Assembly (NCBI RefSeq): GCF_036687315.1
Contig: NZ_CP144683.1
Location: 1,488,001 to 1,552,000 of the forward strand
Length of the DNA stretch: 64,000 nucleotides
DNA from: Sphingopyxis sp. TUF1
GTDB taxonomy: Bacteria; Pseudomonadota; Alphaproteobacteria; Sphingomonadales; Sphingomonadaceae
Direction: 5' to 3'
Part shown: in pieces, positions 55,357 through 63,671 of the stretch
Layout: each line of letters starts with the position of its first letter
Numbering within the stretch: position 1 is the stretch's first letter
Made by a program: the position numbers and the translations under genes
The notes under the pieces: model-generated
What the model saw: only the letters and a program-made list of their open reading frames with translations
The model's database searches: none
Told to the model about the DNA's origin: nothing

Positions 55357-55668
55357 ATGGCGCTCGAGCTTCGCCCGAATTGCGAATATTGCGATCGCAA
55401 TTTGCCGATTGATGCGTTGGACGCACGCATTTGCACCTATGAGTGCACATTTTGCGCCGATTGCGTCGACAACATCCTGTTCAATGTCTGCCCGAATTGC
55501 GGCGGCGGATTCGTGCCGCGACCGATTCGCCCCGCGAACGAATGGCGCCCCGGCGTATTGCGCGTCCACCAGCCGCCATCGACGCAGCGCCGCCGGGTGA
55601 GCTATGACGCCGCGAATATTCGCGCGCATTCGCTCCGCTTGCGCGACATCCCGCCCGAGCAGCGCTGA
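55357..55668 (+). CDS. DUF1272 domain zinc-binding protein
   Basis: 103 residues from ATG 55357 (CAGGGAGGAAAA just upstream). The cysteine pattern CEYCDRNLP, CTYECTFCADCV, CPNCGG is the DUF1272 zinc-binding fold. The C-terminal 45 residues are basic and Arg-rich. The function is unknown. It lies between pheT and the first toxin-antitoxin-like pair and has GC-rich codon use like the core genes. Confidence 0.87.
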   Translation: MALELRPNCEYCDRNLPIDALDARICTYECTFCADCVDNILFNVCPNCGGGFVPRPIRPANEWRPGVLRVHQPPSTQRRRVSYDAANIRAHSLRLRDIPPEQR

Positions 55669-55781
55669 CCGCCGAGGGGAGAGCGCGATCCGCGGCGCTG
55701 AAAGTGGATGCAGTGCTGCGGGTGAAGTTCTATTTATTATACGGCTTGGCGGAGCGCCCCGCCTACTCTAGGATTCCATCT

Positions 55782-56423
55782 ATGGAAGACGAAAACGTCA
55801 TTGGCGCTTTCAGCGAGGAGCAAGCCTCTCGCATTTCCGGTGTGTCGATCTATCAACTCCGTCAATGGGATAAAGAAGGGTTTTTCCCAGCTACATTCGG
55901 GGCAGGAAGGCAACATATTCCGTTTGGCCGCCTCTACTCTTTCCGGGATGTCGTATCGCTCCAAGTTCTCAACGACTTACGGAATGACAAGAAAATTCCC
56001 CTCGGCCATTTGCGAGAAGTCTCGGCAAAACTGAGCCACTTCGGTGATAGAAAGTGGAGCGGAACAACTCTGTACGTTCTTGGTAAGCGAGTCGTGCTAG
56101 AGGACCCCACAACCAAAAAACGTGAGGATGTCGTTTCTGGTCAGAAAGTCTTTAACATTCCTCTTCGGGTGGTAATAAAGAACACTCGGAATCGTATAAA
56201 AGAACTCAACAATCGTAACGATGATATTGGACAGTTCACTCGAGGAAAGTTTGTCGCCCATAACGAATTGGTTTTCAGCGGCACGAGGATTCCAGTCTCA
56301 ATGGTGATAGAGTTTCATAAGGCAGGATATTCGATAACCAAAATTCTCCGAGAATTTCCTGACCTCACCGAAACTGACATTGAAGCGGCGATCCGATCCC
56401 ATGAAAGTTGCAAAGCTGCGTAA
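55782..56423 (+). CDS. MerR-type HTH plus DUF433 protein (putative antitoxin)
   Basis: 213 residues from ATG 55782. Residues about 10-75 are a MerR-like winged HTH (EEQASRISGVSIYQLRQWDK then YSFRDVVSLQVLNDLR). Residues about 155-205 are DUF433 (FSGTRIPVSMVIEFHKAGYS then TKILREFPDLTETDIEAAI). DUF433 proteins commonly pair with DUF5615 PIN-like proteins as antitoxins. The gene is visibly AT-richer, with rare codons such as TTA, ATA and AGA, unlike its neighbours, which suggests transfer. It is coupled (TAATG) to the next gene. Confidence 0.85.
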   Translation: MEDENVIGAFSEEQASRISGVSIYQLRQWDKEGFFPATFGAGRQHIPFGRLYSFRDVVSLQVLNDLRNDKKIPLGHLREVSAKLSHFGDRKWSGTTLYVLGKRVVLEDPTTKKREDVVSGQKVFNIPLRVVIKNTRNRIKELNNRNDDIGQFTRGKFVAHNELVFSGTRIPVSMVIEFHKAGYSITKILREFPDLTETDIEAAIRSHESCKAA

Positions 56424-56809
56424 TGGTCGCTGCACGGCCAAAGCTCCGATTCTTTCTGGATCAGAACGTGCCCGATTCCATCTGTCGATATTTACGCGGA
56501 CGCGGCCACAGCGTTCTTCTTCTTCGCCACCATATACCCGACGATTCACCTGATCCTGTGGTCGGCATGACCGCGCTCAAAGCCCGGCGCATCCTAGTGA
56601 CTTGTGATCGTGATTTTAATGCTCAACGCTTTCGGCAAGACCGCTTCGCTGAACTGAGCAGGATATCTCTTTGCGGCCCTGGACCGACGCTGTTGTCCGC
56701 GATCAAAGAGCACATAGAAGTTCTTGAATTTCAGATGCCGCGTTTTCCTGCCGGTGGTCGAATGGTAGCGCAGATTCAAACTGGCATTATCCGCTTCCGG
56801 ACAAACTGA
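56423..56809 (+). CDS. DUF5615 PIN-like protein (putative toxin)
   Basis: 128 residues from ATG 56423, sharing one base with the previous stop (TAATG). The N-terminus RFFLDQNVPDSICRYLRGRG and then ILVTCDRDFNAQRF give the acidic residues of the DUF5615 (Mut7-C-like) PIN fold, a presumed RNase. The partner DUF433 gene makes a toxin-antitoxin role likely, but activity is inferred. A perfect 12-bp palindrome CTGACCGGTCAG covers its stop codon region (56806-56817). Confidence 0.85.
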   Translation: MVAARPKLRFFLDQNVPDSICRYLRGRGHSVLLLRHHIPDDSPDPVVGMTALKARRILVTCDRDFNAQRFRQDRFAELSRISLCGPGPTLLSAIKEHIEVLEFQMPRFPAGGRMVAQIQTGIIRFRTN

Positions 56810-56822
56810 CCGGTCAGAAGTC

Positions 56823-56891
56823 GCCGCGTCCAGCAGTCGCTTTTCCAGCGACCTCACGCGCCACTCTGTCGATCTTATCACCAATCTGGCC
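56823..56891 (-). pseudogene. Remnant of the glnD 3' end
   Basis: Sequence matches the intact glnD 3' end at about 57919-57989: 31 of the first 35 bases agree by eye. In protein terms one frame reads IGDKIDR and the next VRSLEKRLLDAATS, against intact IGDKIDSAARVKSLEKRLLEAATS. A two-base shortening shifts the frame between the two parts. It starts 14 bases after the DUF5615 stop and has the same orientation as glnD, about 1.1 kb away. Confidence 0.8.
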
Positions 56892-56916
56892 CGCCGCATT
56901 TCGACATCATACTGTG

Positions 56917-56963
56917 ATTACGTTTTGATTTCATAATTGACTTTCGTGAAATCAAAACGTAAT
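56917..56963. promoter_or_regulatory. 16-bp inverted-repeat operator of the Xre-RES module
   Basis: ATTACGTTTTGATTTC (56917-56932) and GAAATCAAAACGTAAT (56948-56963) are perfect inverted repeats with a 15-base spacer. TTGACT in the spacer (56937-56942) is a good -35, and the -10 would fall in the right arm near TAATTC. An antitoxin dimer bound here would block the promoter. Confidence 0.75.
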
Positions 56964-56986
56964 TCCTCCACGAGAGAGGATTGGCT

Positions 56987-57325
56987 ATGTCAACCGCTGT
57001 CACCCGCATTCTCGATGACCTGAAGACCTATGGCGGGCTTCAGGGCAAGGATATTGCCAATATAGTCGATGTCTCGACCGCGACGGTGTCGCGCTGGTTG
57101 CGGGGCAATGCGACACCGACGCTGCATACGCAGACGATCATCGCCGATTTGCGCTATGTCGTCGATCGCCTGTCCGATTTCTATACCGCCGATGAGGCGC
57201 GGCTGTGGCTGCATTCGCGCCACCCCTTGCTGAACAACGAACGCGCGATCGACCTGATCAACGCCGACCGGACCGAGGAGGTGCTGGCGGTGATCGAGCG
57301 GCTCGACGCCGGGGCGTTTATCTAA
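56987..57325 (+). CDS. Xre/MbcA/ParS-type antitoxin
   Basis: 112 residues from ATG 56987, preceded by GAGAGAGGA. The HTH is KDIANIVDVSTATVSRWLRG. The C-terminal domain ARLWLHSRHPLLNNERAIDL, ending near VIERLDAGAFI, is the MbcA/ParS toxin-binding domain that plugs the RES active site. It probably binds the inverted repeat just upstream and represses its own operon. The RES toxin gene follows immediately. Confidence 0.92.
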   Translation: MSTAVTRILDDLKTYGGLQGKDIANIVDVSTATVSRWLRGNATPTLHTQTIIADLRYVVDRLSDFYTADEARLWLHSRHPLLNNERAIDLINADRTEEVLAVIERLDAGAFI

Positions 57326-57336
57326 AGGCTCGGCGG

Positions 57337-57888
57337 TTGAGCGAACGGCGCGCCCGCGATCATGAGCTGCTCGACCTGATCGACAGCCACGACGGCATAT
57401 CGTTCGAGGGCGATGTCTGGCGGATCGTGCGTGCGGAGCGCGACGTGTTGCAGGGCTATCCGGCCGGGGCGCGCTGGGACCCCGGCACGTTCGACGTGCT
57501 GTACACGTCGCTGGCGCGCGAGGGCGCGCTGGCCGAAATCCATTTCCACCTGAGCCGCCAGCCGGTGTTTCCGTCCAAGCTGCGTTCGGTGCTGCACCGG
57601 CTGTCGGTGCGCACGACGCGAACGCTGAAGATTGCCGATCTGGAGGCGCTGGAGGGGCTGGGCGTCAGCCGCGAAACCTATGCCAGCCTGACCTATGACC
57701 GGTGCCAGGAAATCGGCGACGCGGCGCAATTTCTGGGCTTTGATGGGATATTGGCACCGAGCGCACGCTGGGCGTGCCAGAATCTGGTGCTGTTCGTCGA
57801 TCGCTTCGATCCGGACGATTTGCAGCTGGTCGAGAGCGAACCGGTTGACTGGCAGGTCTGGCGCGAGACGCAGCGCAAGGAGCGCTAA
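57337..57888 (+). CDS. RES domain toxin
   Basis: About 183 residues. TTG 57337 is chosen because AAAGG lies eight bases upstream at the antitoxin stop; no ATG is near. The RES fold is seen in WRIVRAERDVLQGYPAGARW, YTSLAREGALAEIHFHL (Arg/Tyr/Ser/Glu pocket) and LGFDGILAPSARW. RES toxins resemble ADP-ribosyltransferases and deplete NAD+. Its stop overlaps the convergent glnD stop by two bases. Confidence 0.88.
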   Translation: MSERRARDHELLDLIDSHDGISFEGDVWRIVRAERDVLQGYPAGARWDPGTFDVLYTSLAREGALAEIHFHLSRQPVFPSKLRSVLHRLSVRTTRTLKIADLEALEGLGVSRETYASLTYDRCQEIGDAAQFLGFDGILAPSARWACQNLVLFVDRFDPDDLQLVESEPVDWQVWRETQRKER

Positions 57889-60644
57889 GCCGCCACTGCT
57901 TCCTCGCTCGCGCTCGTTGCCGCCTCCAGCAGGCGTTTTTCCAGCGACTTCACCCGCGCGGCGCTGTCGATCTTGTCGCCGATCAGGTCGGTGACATAGA
58001 AGGTGTCGACGGCGCGCTCGCCATAGGTGGCGACGTGGGCGCTGTGGACGGTGACCTTGGACTGGAAGAGTGCGTAGGCGAGCTGGTTGAGCAGTGCGGG
58101 GCGGTCCTGCGCGTTGACTTCGATCACGGTGAAGCGGTTCGATGCCTTGTTGTCGACAAAGACATTGGGGGCGACGCGGAACGCCTCGGCTCTTGTGCGC
58201 GGGAGCGCGCGGGCTTCGAGTTTGGGGAGCAATTTGTGGCGGTTGGCGAGCGCGTCCTCGATCGCGCGGATCAGCCGGGCGATCTGCCCCGTTTCGGCAA
58301 AGGGGCGGCCGATCGGATCCTGCACGAGGAAATTATCGAGCGCGAGGCCGTCGCGCGTCGTGTGGATACGCGCGTCGATGATATTGCCGCCGGCGAGATG
58401 GATGCCCCCGGCGATACGATAGAAAAGCCCCGGATGGTCGGCGGCGAGCACCATCACCAGCGTCGCGCCGCGATCGTCGTCGGGGACTGCGGCGATGTGC
58501 AGCGGCGCGTCGCCCGCCTGGCGGATATGGACGAGATTGGCGGCGATGACCTCAACCGGCTCGGCGATCCAATAGCTTTCGGGCAGGCGCTTTGCGACCT
58601 TGTCGAAGGTCTTTTGATCGAAGCCGAATTGCGCGGCGACAGCCTCTTTCTTGCTCGCGATGCGTTGTTCGCGGCCCTTTTGCTTGTGACCGAGGCGCAG
58701 CACTTCCTCGGCGGCGTCGAACAGCTCGGTGAGCAATTGCCGTTTCCAGCTGTTCCACACGCCGGGGCCGACGGCGCGGATGTCGACGACGGTGAGCACG
58801 AGCAGCAGGCGCAGGCGCTCGGGGCTTTGGACGACCTGCGCGAAGTCGAGGATCGTCTTGAAGTCGGCGAGGTCGCGTTTGAACGCGGTCGCCGACATGA
58901 GCAGGTGATAGCGCACGAGCCACGAGACGGTCTCGGTCTCCGCATCGCTCAGCCCCAGCCGCGGGCAGACGCGCAGCGCGAGCTCGGCGCCGAGGACGCT
59001 ATGGTCGCCGCCACGCCCCTTGGCGATGTCGTGGAGGAGGACGGCGACATAGACGACGCGCCGCGAATGGATCTGGTCCATGATAGCGGTCGAGAGCGGA
59101 TGATCCTCCTTGAGCCGCCCCTGCTCAATGTCGGACAGCAGCCCAATGGCGCGGATCGTGTGCTCGTCGACGGTATAGTGATGATACATGTCGAACTGCA
59201 TCTGCGCGACGACGCGGCCAAAATCGGGCACGAAGCGGCCGAACACTCCCGCTTCGTTCATCCAGCGCAGCACCGTTTCGGGGTCGCGCGGGGACGTCAG
59301 CACGTCGAGGAACAGCGCGTTGGCGCGGGCATTTCGGCGCACGCGGTGCGTTTCGATCAGCTTGGCGTCGTGGCGCGCCTGGCGCATCGCCTGCGGATGG
59401 ATTTCGAGGCCGTGCTTGTCGGCGAGCGCGAAAATCTCGATCAGCCGCACCGGATCGGCCTCAAAAAAATCATCCGCGGGGAGCGCGAGGCGGCCGCGGT
59501 CGAGGACGAAGCCGTTCAGCCTGCCCGGCCGCCGCCGGATCGCGGGCAGGAAACGCCGCCCGCGCGCCGCCATCTGATCGTCGAGATGCGCGAGGAAAGT
59601 GCCGGTCAAATCGCCGACGCTTTTCGCATGGAGGAAATAAAGCTGCATGAAGCGTTCGACCGCGCTTTTGCCGGGGCGGTCGGCGAATTTCATGCGCGCA
59701 GCGATCTCGCGCTGGAAATCGAAGGTCAGCCGGTCCTCGGCGCGGCCCGCGAGGACATGGAGGTGGCAGCGCACCGCGAGCAGGAAATTTTCGGCGCGCG
59801 CGAACTGCTTGAGCTCGCGCGCCGACAGCAGCCCGGCATCGACCAGCTCGGGCACCGTGCGCACGCGGTGGATGAACTTGCCGATCCAGAAGAGCGTGTG
59901 CAGGTCGCGCAGGCCGCCCTTCCCTTCCTTCACATTGGGTTCGACGACGTAGCGCGAATCGCCCATCCTTTTGTGGCGCTCGTCGCGCTCGGCGAGCTTG
60001 TCGGCGACGAAGGCGCGCGCATTGCCCGCGACGACTTCGGCATCGAAGCGCGCCGCCGCCTGGTCGTACAGGTCGCGGTCGCCCCAGATGAAGCGCCCTT
60101 CGAGCAGCGCGGTGCGGATGGTGAGATCGTCCTTTGCCGCGCGCACCATCTCGTCGAGCGAACGCGACGAATGGCCGACCTTCAGCCCCAGATCCCAGAG
60201 CGTATAGAGCTGCGCCTCGATCACCTGTTCGGTCCAGCTTGTCTGCTTGAACGGGGTCAAAAAGCCGATGTCGATGTCGCTGTGCGGCGCCATTTCGCCG
60301 CGGCCATAGCCGCCGACCGCGATCAAGGTGATACGCTCGCCCGCCGAACGGTTGTTCGCCGGGTAAAGATGCTGGACGGTGAAATCGTGGCTGAGGCGGA
60401 CGATCTGGTCGATCAGGAAGGCGGTCGCCTGCGCCGCGACGCGGCCGGACGAGGGGTTTGCGAGCAGCCGCCGTTCGATCTCGGCGCGCCCGTCGTCGAG
60501 CGCCGCCTTGACCAGCGCGACCATCGCGCGGCGGCGCGCGGCGGAATCCTGCGTCTCGGCGGCGATCGCGTCGAGCTGGCCCGCAAGCGCGCGGCGATCG
60601 ATGATCGCGCGGCGCGCCTCGAGCTTGTCGAAAATGTCGCTCAT
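57885..60644 (-). CDS. glnD: [Protein-PII] uridylyltransferase / UMP-removing enzyme
   Basis: 919 residues. The nucleotidyltransferase motif is GGYGRGEMAPHSDIDIGF (near residue 120), the HD-domain motif LLHDIAKGRGGDHS (near residue 538), and two C-terminal ACT domains sense glutamine. It modifies PII according to nitrogen status. It overlaps mutS (ATGA). The last codons are duplicated as a remnant at 56823-56891. Confidence 0.97.
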   Translation of the reverse strand: MSDIFDKLEARRAIIDRRALAGQLDAIAAETQDSAARRRAMVALVKAALDDGRAEIERRLLANPSSGRVAAQATAFLIDQIVRLSHDFTVQHLYPANNRSAGERITLIAVGGYGRGEMAPHSDIDIGFLTPFKQTSWTEQVIEAQLYTLWDLGLKVGHSSRSLDEMVRAAKDDLTIRTALLEGRFIWGDRDLYDQAAARFDAEVVAGNARAFVADKLAERDERHKRMGDSRYVVEPNVKEGKGGLRDLHTLFWIGKFIHRVRTVPELVDAGLLSARELKQFARAENFLLAVRCHLHVLAGRAEDRLTFDFQREIAARMKFADRPGKSAVERFMQLYFLHAKSVGDLTGTFLAHLDDQMAARGRRFLPAIRRRPGRLNGFVLDRGRLALPADDFFEADPVRLIEIFALADKHGLEIHPQAMRQARHDAKLIETHRVRRNARANALFLDVLTSPRDPETVLRWMNEAGVFGRFVPDFGRVVAQMQFDMYHHYTVDEHTIRAIGLLSDIEQGRLKEDHPLSTAIMDQIHSRRVVYVAVLLHDIAKGRGGDHSVLGAELALRVCPRLGLSDAETETVSWLVRYHLLMSATAFKRDLADFKTILDFAQVVQSPERLRLLLVLTVVDIRAVGPGVWNSWKRQLLTELFDAAEEVLRLGHKQKGREQRIASKKEAVAAQFGFDQKTFDKVAKRLPESYWIAEPVEVIAANLVHIRQAGDAPLHIAAVPDDDRGATLVMVLAADHPGLFYRIAGGIHLAGGNIIDARIHTTRDGLALDNFLVQDPIGRPFAETGQIARLIRAIEDALANRHKLLPKLEARALPRTRAEAFRVAPNVFVDNKASNRFTVIEVNAQDRPALLNQLAYALFQSKVTVHSAHVATYGERAVDTFYVTDLIGDKIDSAARVKSLEKRLLEAATSASEEAVAA

Positions 60645-63304
60645 GCCTCGTCCGCCAGCAGGCGTTTGAGCGCATAAAGCGCGTCGAGCGCCTCGCGCGG
60701 GGCGAGCGCGTCGGGGTCGATGTTTGCCAGCGCCTCGCGCAGCGCATCCTGTTTTTCGGCGGGCGCAGCGGCGAGCGTTGCGGCGAACAGCGGCAGGTCG
60801 TCGAGCCCCGCGGCGAGGCCGCCGGTTTTCTCGCGTCCGGCTTCGAGCTTCGCCAGCACCGCCTCGGCGCGCTGGACGACGCCCGCGGGAACCCCGGCGA
60901 GGCGCGCGACGGCGAGACCGTAGCTACGGTCGGCGGGGCCGTCGGCGAGTTCGTGGAGGAGAACGAGATCGCCCTGCCATTCGCGCGCGCGGACATGATG
61001 TAGCGACAGTGCGTCCAGCGTTTCGGCGAGGCGCGTGAGTTCGTGATAATGCGTCGCGAAGAGGCAGCGACACTTGTTTACTTCATGCACCGCCTCGACC
61101 ACCGACCAGGCGAGCGCGAGCCCGTCGTAGGTCGAGGTGCCGCGCCCGACCTCGTCGAGGATGACGAAGCTGTTGGGGGTCGCCTGCGCAAGGATCGCGG
61201 CGGTTTCGACCATTTCGACCATGAAGGTCGAGCGCCCACGCGCGAGATTGTCGCTCGCGCCGACGCGGCTGAACAGCCGGTCGACGAGCCCGAGCTTCGC
61301 GGACGCCGCAGGGACGAAGCCCCCCGCCTGCGCGAGCACCACGATGAGCGCATTCTGGCGGAGGAAGGTCGATTTGCCGCCCATATTGGGGCCGGTGACG
61401 AGCCAGAGGCGGTCGCGTTCCGACAAGGACACATCGTTGGGCACGAAGCGTTCGCCCGCCTTGGCCAACGCGGCTTCGACGACCGGGTGGCGACCGCCGA
61501 CAACATCGAGACACGGTTCGTCCGCCAGATCCGGGCGGCACCAATTGTGGCTCATCGCATGATCGGCAAGCGCCGCGGCGACGTCGAGGCGCGCCAGCAC
61601 GTCGCACGAGGCGGCGATCGCCTCGCGCCGCGCGACCGCGGCCTCGGTCAAGGCTTCGAGATGTGCTCCCTCGGCGGCGACCGCGTGGACGCCCGCCTGC
61701 GTCACGCGCGTTGCCGCGTCGTGGAGGTCGGAGGAGTTGAACCGCACCACCCCCGCGAGCGTCTGGCGGTGGGTGAAGCCGCTATCGGGCGCCATCAGCG
61801 CGTCGGCGTGCTTCGCGGGCACCTCGACATGATAGCCGAGTACGCCATTGTGGCGGATCTTGAGCGAGGCGATGCCGGTGCGGTCGCGATATTGCGCTTC
61901 CAATGCCGCAATCGCCTTGCGCCCGTCGCGCGCGGTTTCGCGCAGCGCGTCGAGCGCATGGTCGTAACCCTCGGCGATATAGCCGCCCTGCGCGGCGTCG
62001 ACCGGCGGCGTTTCGATGAGCGCGCGCGTCAGTTCGTCGACGAGCGCGCCATGGCCGTCGAGGCCGGGCAGCAGGCGCGCCAATAAAGGGGGCAGGTCGG
62101 CGCGCCGCGCGAGGCGTTCGCGCAGGCGCCGCGCGCCCTCGAGCGCGTCGCGCAGCTGCGCCAGGTCGCGCGGGCCGCCGCGCCCCGCGACGAGGCGGCC
62201 GAGCGCGCGTCCGGCGTCGGGCAGCGCGCGGAGCGCCGCGCGGAGATCGCCGCGCCACAGCGCATCTTGCGCGAGACTGTCGACGAGGTCGAGCCGGTCG
62301 AGGATCGCCGCGCGATCGGTGAGCGGGCTCGCGATATCGTCGGCGAGCAGGCGCGCGCCCGCCGCGGTGACGGTGCGGTCGATCGTGCCGAGCAGGCTGC
62401 CCTCGCGCGTTCCCGTCATCGTGCGGACGAGTTCGAGGCTTTCGCGCGTCGCGGCGTCGATCGCCATGCGGTCCGACGCGCGGTGGTGCACCGGCGGCTG
62501 GAGAAAGGTCGGGGCACCGGTGCCGACATGGTCGAGATAAGCGACCAGCGCGCCCATCGCGGCGATCTCGCTGCGCGAAAATTGGCCGAAACCTTCGAGC
62601 GTCCGGACGCCGTAAAAGCTTTCGAGCCGTTTCTGGGCGCCGGTGCTGGCGAAATCCGCCGCCGGACGGCGCACGATCTGCCGCGCCGACGAGAGGGGCA
62701 GGTCTTCGGCGCTTTCGCTGAGCAGCAGTTCGGACGGTGCCAGCCGCGCAAGTTCGGCATCGACCGCTTCGGCGCGCACCGCGACGACTTCGAACCGCCC
62801 GGTCGAGATGTCGGCGGCGGCGATCGCCACCTCGCCCTCGCTGCCGACCTGCGCGAGCGCGGCGAGGCGGTTCGCGCTGCGCCCTTCGAGCAGGCTTTCC
62901 TCGGTCAGCGTGCCCGCGGTGACGAAACGAACGATGTCGCGCGCGACAAGCGCCTTCGACCCGCCGCGCGCCTTGGCCTCGGCAGGGGTTTCGACCTGTT
63001 CGGCAATCGCGACGCGGTGCCCGGCGCGGATCAGGCGCGCGAGATAGGATTCGGCGGCGTGGACGGGGACGCCGCACATCGGAACCGGCGCTCCGTCATG
63101 TTCGCCGCGCGAGGTCAGCGCGATGTCGAGCGTCGACGCCGCCGCCTTGGCATCGTCGAAGAACAGCTCGAAAAAATCGCCCATGCGATAGAAAAGCAGG
63201 CAGTCACCGGCCTTGGCCTTCAGCGCCCAATATTGCGCCATCATCGGCGTCGCGCCCGAGGCGACGGCGTTGCTGTTGGCGGGTCGGGGAGCGGTGGCGG
63301 CCAT
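60641..63304 (-). CDS. mutS: DNA mismatch repair protein MutS
   Basis: About 887 residues from ATG 63304 (GGGGG just upstream); ATG 63334 would add ten residues. The mismatch-reading motif FYRMGDFFELFFDD has the Phe-x-Glu wedge. The ATPase domain has Walker A GPNMGGKST (near residue 637), then FVILDEVGRGTSTYDGLALA and ATHYHELTRL. It recognises mismatches with MutL. glnD follows in the same operon, a common alphaproteobacterial order. Confidence 0.97.
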   Translation of the reverse strand: MAATAPRPANSNAVASGATPMMAQYWALKAKAGDCLLFYRMGDFFELFFDDAKAAASTLDIALTSRGEHDGAPVPMCGVPVHAAESYLARLIRAGHRVAIAEQVETPAEAKARGGSKALVARDIVRFVTAGTLTEESLLEGRSANRLAALAQVGSEGEVAIAAADISTGRFEVVAVRAEAVDAELARLAPSELLLSESAEDLPLSSARQIVRRPAADFASTGAQKRLESFYGVRTLEGFGQFSRSEIAAMGALVAYLDHVGTGAPTFLQPPVHHRASDRMAIDAATRESLELVRTMTGTREGSLLGTIDRTVTAAGARLLADDIASPLTDRAAILDRLDLVDSLAQDALWRGDLRAALRALPDAGRALGRLVAGRGGPRDLAQLRDALEGARRLRERLARRADLPPLLARLLPGLDGHGALVDELTRALIETPPVDAAQGGYIAEGYDHALDALRETARDGRKAIAALEAQYRDRTGIASLKIRHNGVLGYHVEVPAKHADALMAPDSGFTHRQTLAGVVRFNSSDLHDAATRVTQAGVHAVAAEGAHLEALTEAAVARREAIAASCDVLARLDVAAALADHAMSHNWCRPDLADEPCLDVVGGRHPVVEAALAKAGERFVPNDVSLSERDRLWLVTGPNMGGKSTFLRQNALIVVLAQAGGFVPAASAKLGLVDRLFSRVGASDNLARGRSTFMVEMVETAAILAQATPNSFVILDEVGRGTSTYDGLALAWSVVEAVHEVNKCRCLFATHYHELTRLAETLDALSLHHVRAREWQGDLVLLHELADGPADRSYGLAVARLAGVPAGVVQRAEAVLAKLEAGREKTGGLAAGLDDLPLFAATLAAAPAEKQDALREALANIDPDALAPREALDALYALKRLLADEA

Positions 63305-63407
63305 CGCCCCCTGCTTAGTGATTGGGCGCGGCATGGCAAGGTCGGAGGGGGATGCGGGGTGGAATGGCGGGTGCGGGGTGGTGAGCGGATGTTCGGCGCA
63401 ACTGAAG

Positions 63408-63544
63408 CCCCTCCCCTTCAGGGGAGGGGTTGGGGTGGGGGCTATCGGCCTTGCGCGAGGCCGATAGCCCCCACCCCACTACGACTAGGCAGCAAGCTGC
63501 CAAGTCTTCGTTGCCCCTCCCCATGGCTTCGCCACAGGGAGGAT
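63408..63544. repeat. Chimeric palindromic element: family B half joined to family A end
   Basis: Starts with the B opening CCCCTCCCCTTCAGGGGAGG and includes GGGGGCTATCGGC / GCCGATAGCCCCC and the module GGCAGCAAGCTGCCAAG. Instead of the B closing arm it ends with the family A end CCATGGCTTCGCCACAGGGA (63522-63541). It fills the mutS / malic enzyme spacer, about 367 bases in all, with no gene seen. Confidence 0.82.
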
Positions 63545-63671
63545 AATCGCACTTCCAGACCTTCGCCCTCCCGTCGCCACCCACCTCCAACATTGCCGGT
63601 TACATTTTCGCGAGGCCGCGCTAGGGGAAAGCCTCGGCGCGCATCTTGGGACTTTATCGAGAGGACAGCGA

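Noticed and set aside
56594..56899. 101-codon minus-strand frame ending in GlnD-like residues
   Set aside because: It joins the glnD remnant to the antisense of the DUF5615 gene; it is a scar plus shadow, not a gene.
58035..60677. 880-codon open frame opposite glnD
   Set aside because: Shadow of glnD caused by the GC-rich third-codon pattern; the translation is low-complexity Arg/Asp/Gly-rich and shows no domain.
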